From contig JAFUKC010000015.1 in assembly GCA_017467885.1 (NCBI GenBank), forward strand, positions 1 to 64,000: DNA of 64,000 bases. The letters are read 5' to 3'. This document shows, one piece after another, positions 63,657-64,000 of this stretch; the first letter of the stretch is position 1, and each line of letters opens with the position of its first letter. The notes beneath the pieces were generated by a model that saw only the letters and a program-made list of their open reading frames with translations, was not told the DNA's origin and did not search any database. The translations under genes were made by a program, and so were the position numbers. The stretch comes from Bacteroidaceae bacterium. Lineage in GTDB: Bacteria; Bacteroidota; Bacteroidia; Bacteroidales; Bacteroidaceae.

Positions 63657-64000
63657 ATGAATACACCCACCGAGAAGATTAAGAGTGTCATAAATGCGCA
63701 ACGCCGTTATTTTGCAACAGGAGCAACACTTGACTATAAATTCCGTCGCGAACAGCTTAAGCGCCTGCAAAATGCACTGTGCAAATATGAAACACAGTTG
63801 TGCGATGCTTTGTGGACCGACCTGCACAAATCGCAGCAAGAGGCCATCCTTACCGAGTTGAGCATAGTTGGAGGAGAAATAAAGAACCACCTTTGCAACC
63901 TCAAGGAGTGGATGAAGCCAAGCAAGCACAACACACCGCTCAAGATGATGCCATCGCGCAGTTGTGTAATAACGGAACCACTTGGTAACTCACTGATAAT
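63657..64000 (+). CDS. Aldehyde dehydrogenase, N-terminal part (runs off the window)
   Basis: The ATG at 63657 opens a frame of at least 114 codons to the window end. 'VINAQRRYFATGATLDYKFRREQLKRLQNAL' and 'WTDLHKSQQEAILTELSIVGGEIKNHLCNLKEWMKPSKHNTPL' with 'CVITEPLGNSLI' match class 3 fatty aldehyde dehydrogenases. Active-site residues lie beyond the window. It starts nine bases after the SDR stop and is probably in the same operon. Confidence 0.88.
   Translation, partial: MNTPTEKIKSVINAQRRYFATGATLDYKFRREQLKRLQNALCKYETQLCDALWTDLHKSQQEAILTELSIVGGEIKNHLCNLKEWMKPSKHNTPLKMMPSRSCVITEPLGNSLI

Overview
The window reads as ordinary chromosome of a Bacteroidales bacterium (Bacteroidota), probably a gut or oral anaerobe. 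Three things support this. Nearly every transcription unit is preceded by the Bacteroidota -7 box TAnnTTTG, or its TAnnTTCG variant, instead of a sigma70 -10. Most genes lack a Shine-Dalgarno sequence. Protein content is typical of the order: lipoproteins with a Cys near residue 20, DUF4369, PCMD, BspA-like and C-terminal 'IYIVNGKKV' proteins, a malic enzyme-phosphotransacetylase fusion, and NADP-glutamate dehydrogenase. The species cannot be fixed from sequence alone.

Layout. 0.3-8.5 kb: an M3 peptidase lipoprotein with a C_GCAxxG_C_C protein, a winged-helix protein, a secreted sialidase, pgk and a TPR protein. 8.9-12.8 kb: a TolC/HlyD/MFS tripartite efflux operon. 12.9-20.5 kb (minus strand): ligA, dapA, a D-2-hydroxyacid dehydrogenase, a TIGR02757 protein, maeB and a small lipoprotein. 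20.6-28.1 kb: the oddest part, a four-gene minus-strand cluster of phage morphogenesis type (portal protein, a 1372-residue internal-virion/polyvalent-like protein, two small proteins) plus a divergent 80-residue protein. No capsid, terminase large subunit, tail, integrase or lysis gene accompanies it, and housekeeping genes flank it on both sides. 28.2-32.5 kb: gamma-carbonic anhydrase, nagA, an AmpG-like MFS permease and a GlcNAc/MurNAc-type kinase. 32.5-41.4 kb: acyl-CoA ligase, DUF2148 protein with agmatine deiminase and N-carbamoylputrescine amidase, a Dps-like thioferritin, prs, panB and tRNA-Gly(CCC). 41.6-47.5 kb: an AspT-type transporter, a CotH gene fragment, a glutaredoxin-like protein, DUF4405, LrgA/LrgB, nadA and a PAP2 phosphatase. 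47.6-55.2 kb: exported and surface proteins, including a GH20 gene that has lost its catalytic core, with the SRP RNA gene among them. 55.3-64 kb: a minus-strand AmgK-RapZ fusion / M18 peptidase / MurU-like operon, gdhA, a thioesterase, an MscS channel, an SDR and the start of an aldehyde dehydrogenase.

How the genes work together. A sugar theme recurs. The sialidase frees sialic acid outside the cell. NagA, the permease and the BadF-type kinase would feed amino sugars into GlcNAc-6-P metabolism. The AmgK-RapZ fusion with the MurU-like nucleotidyltransferase would return MurNAc/GlcNAc directly to UDP-sugars, as in the Pseudomonas recycling route. The AguA/AguB pair makes putrescine from agmatine. 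Many convergent gene pairs share long, perfect inverted-repeat terminators.

All assignments come from reading motifs and recalling protein families. No database search was run.
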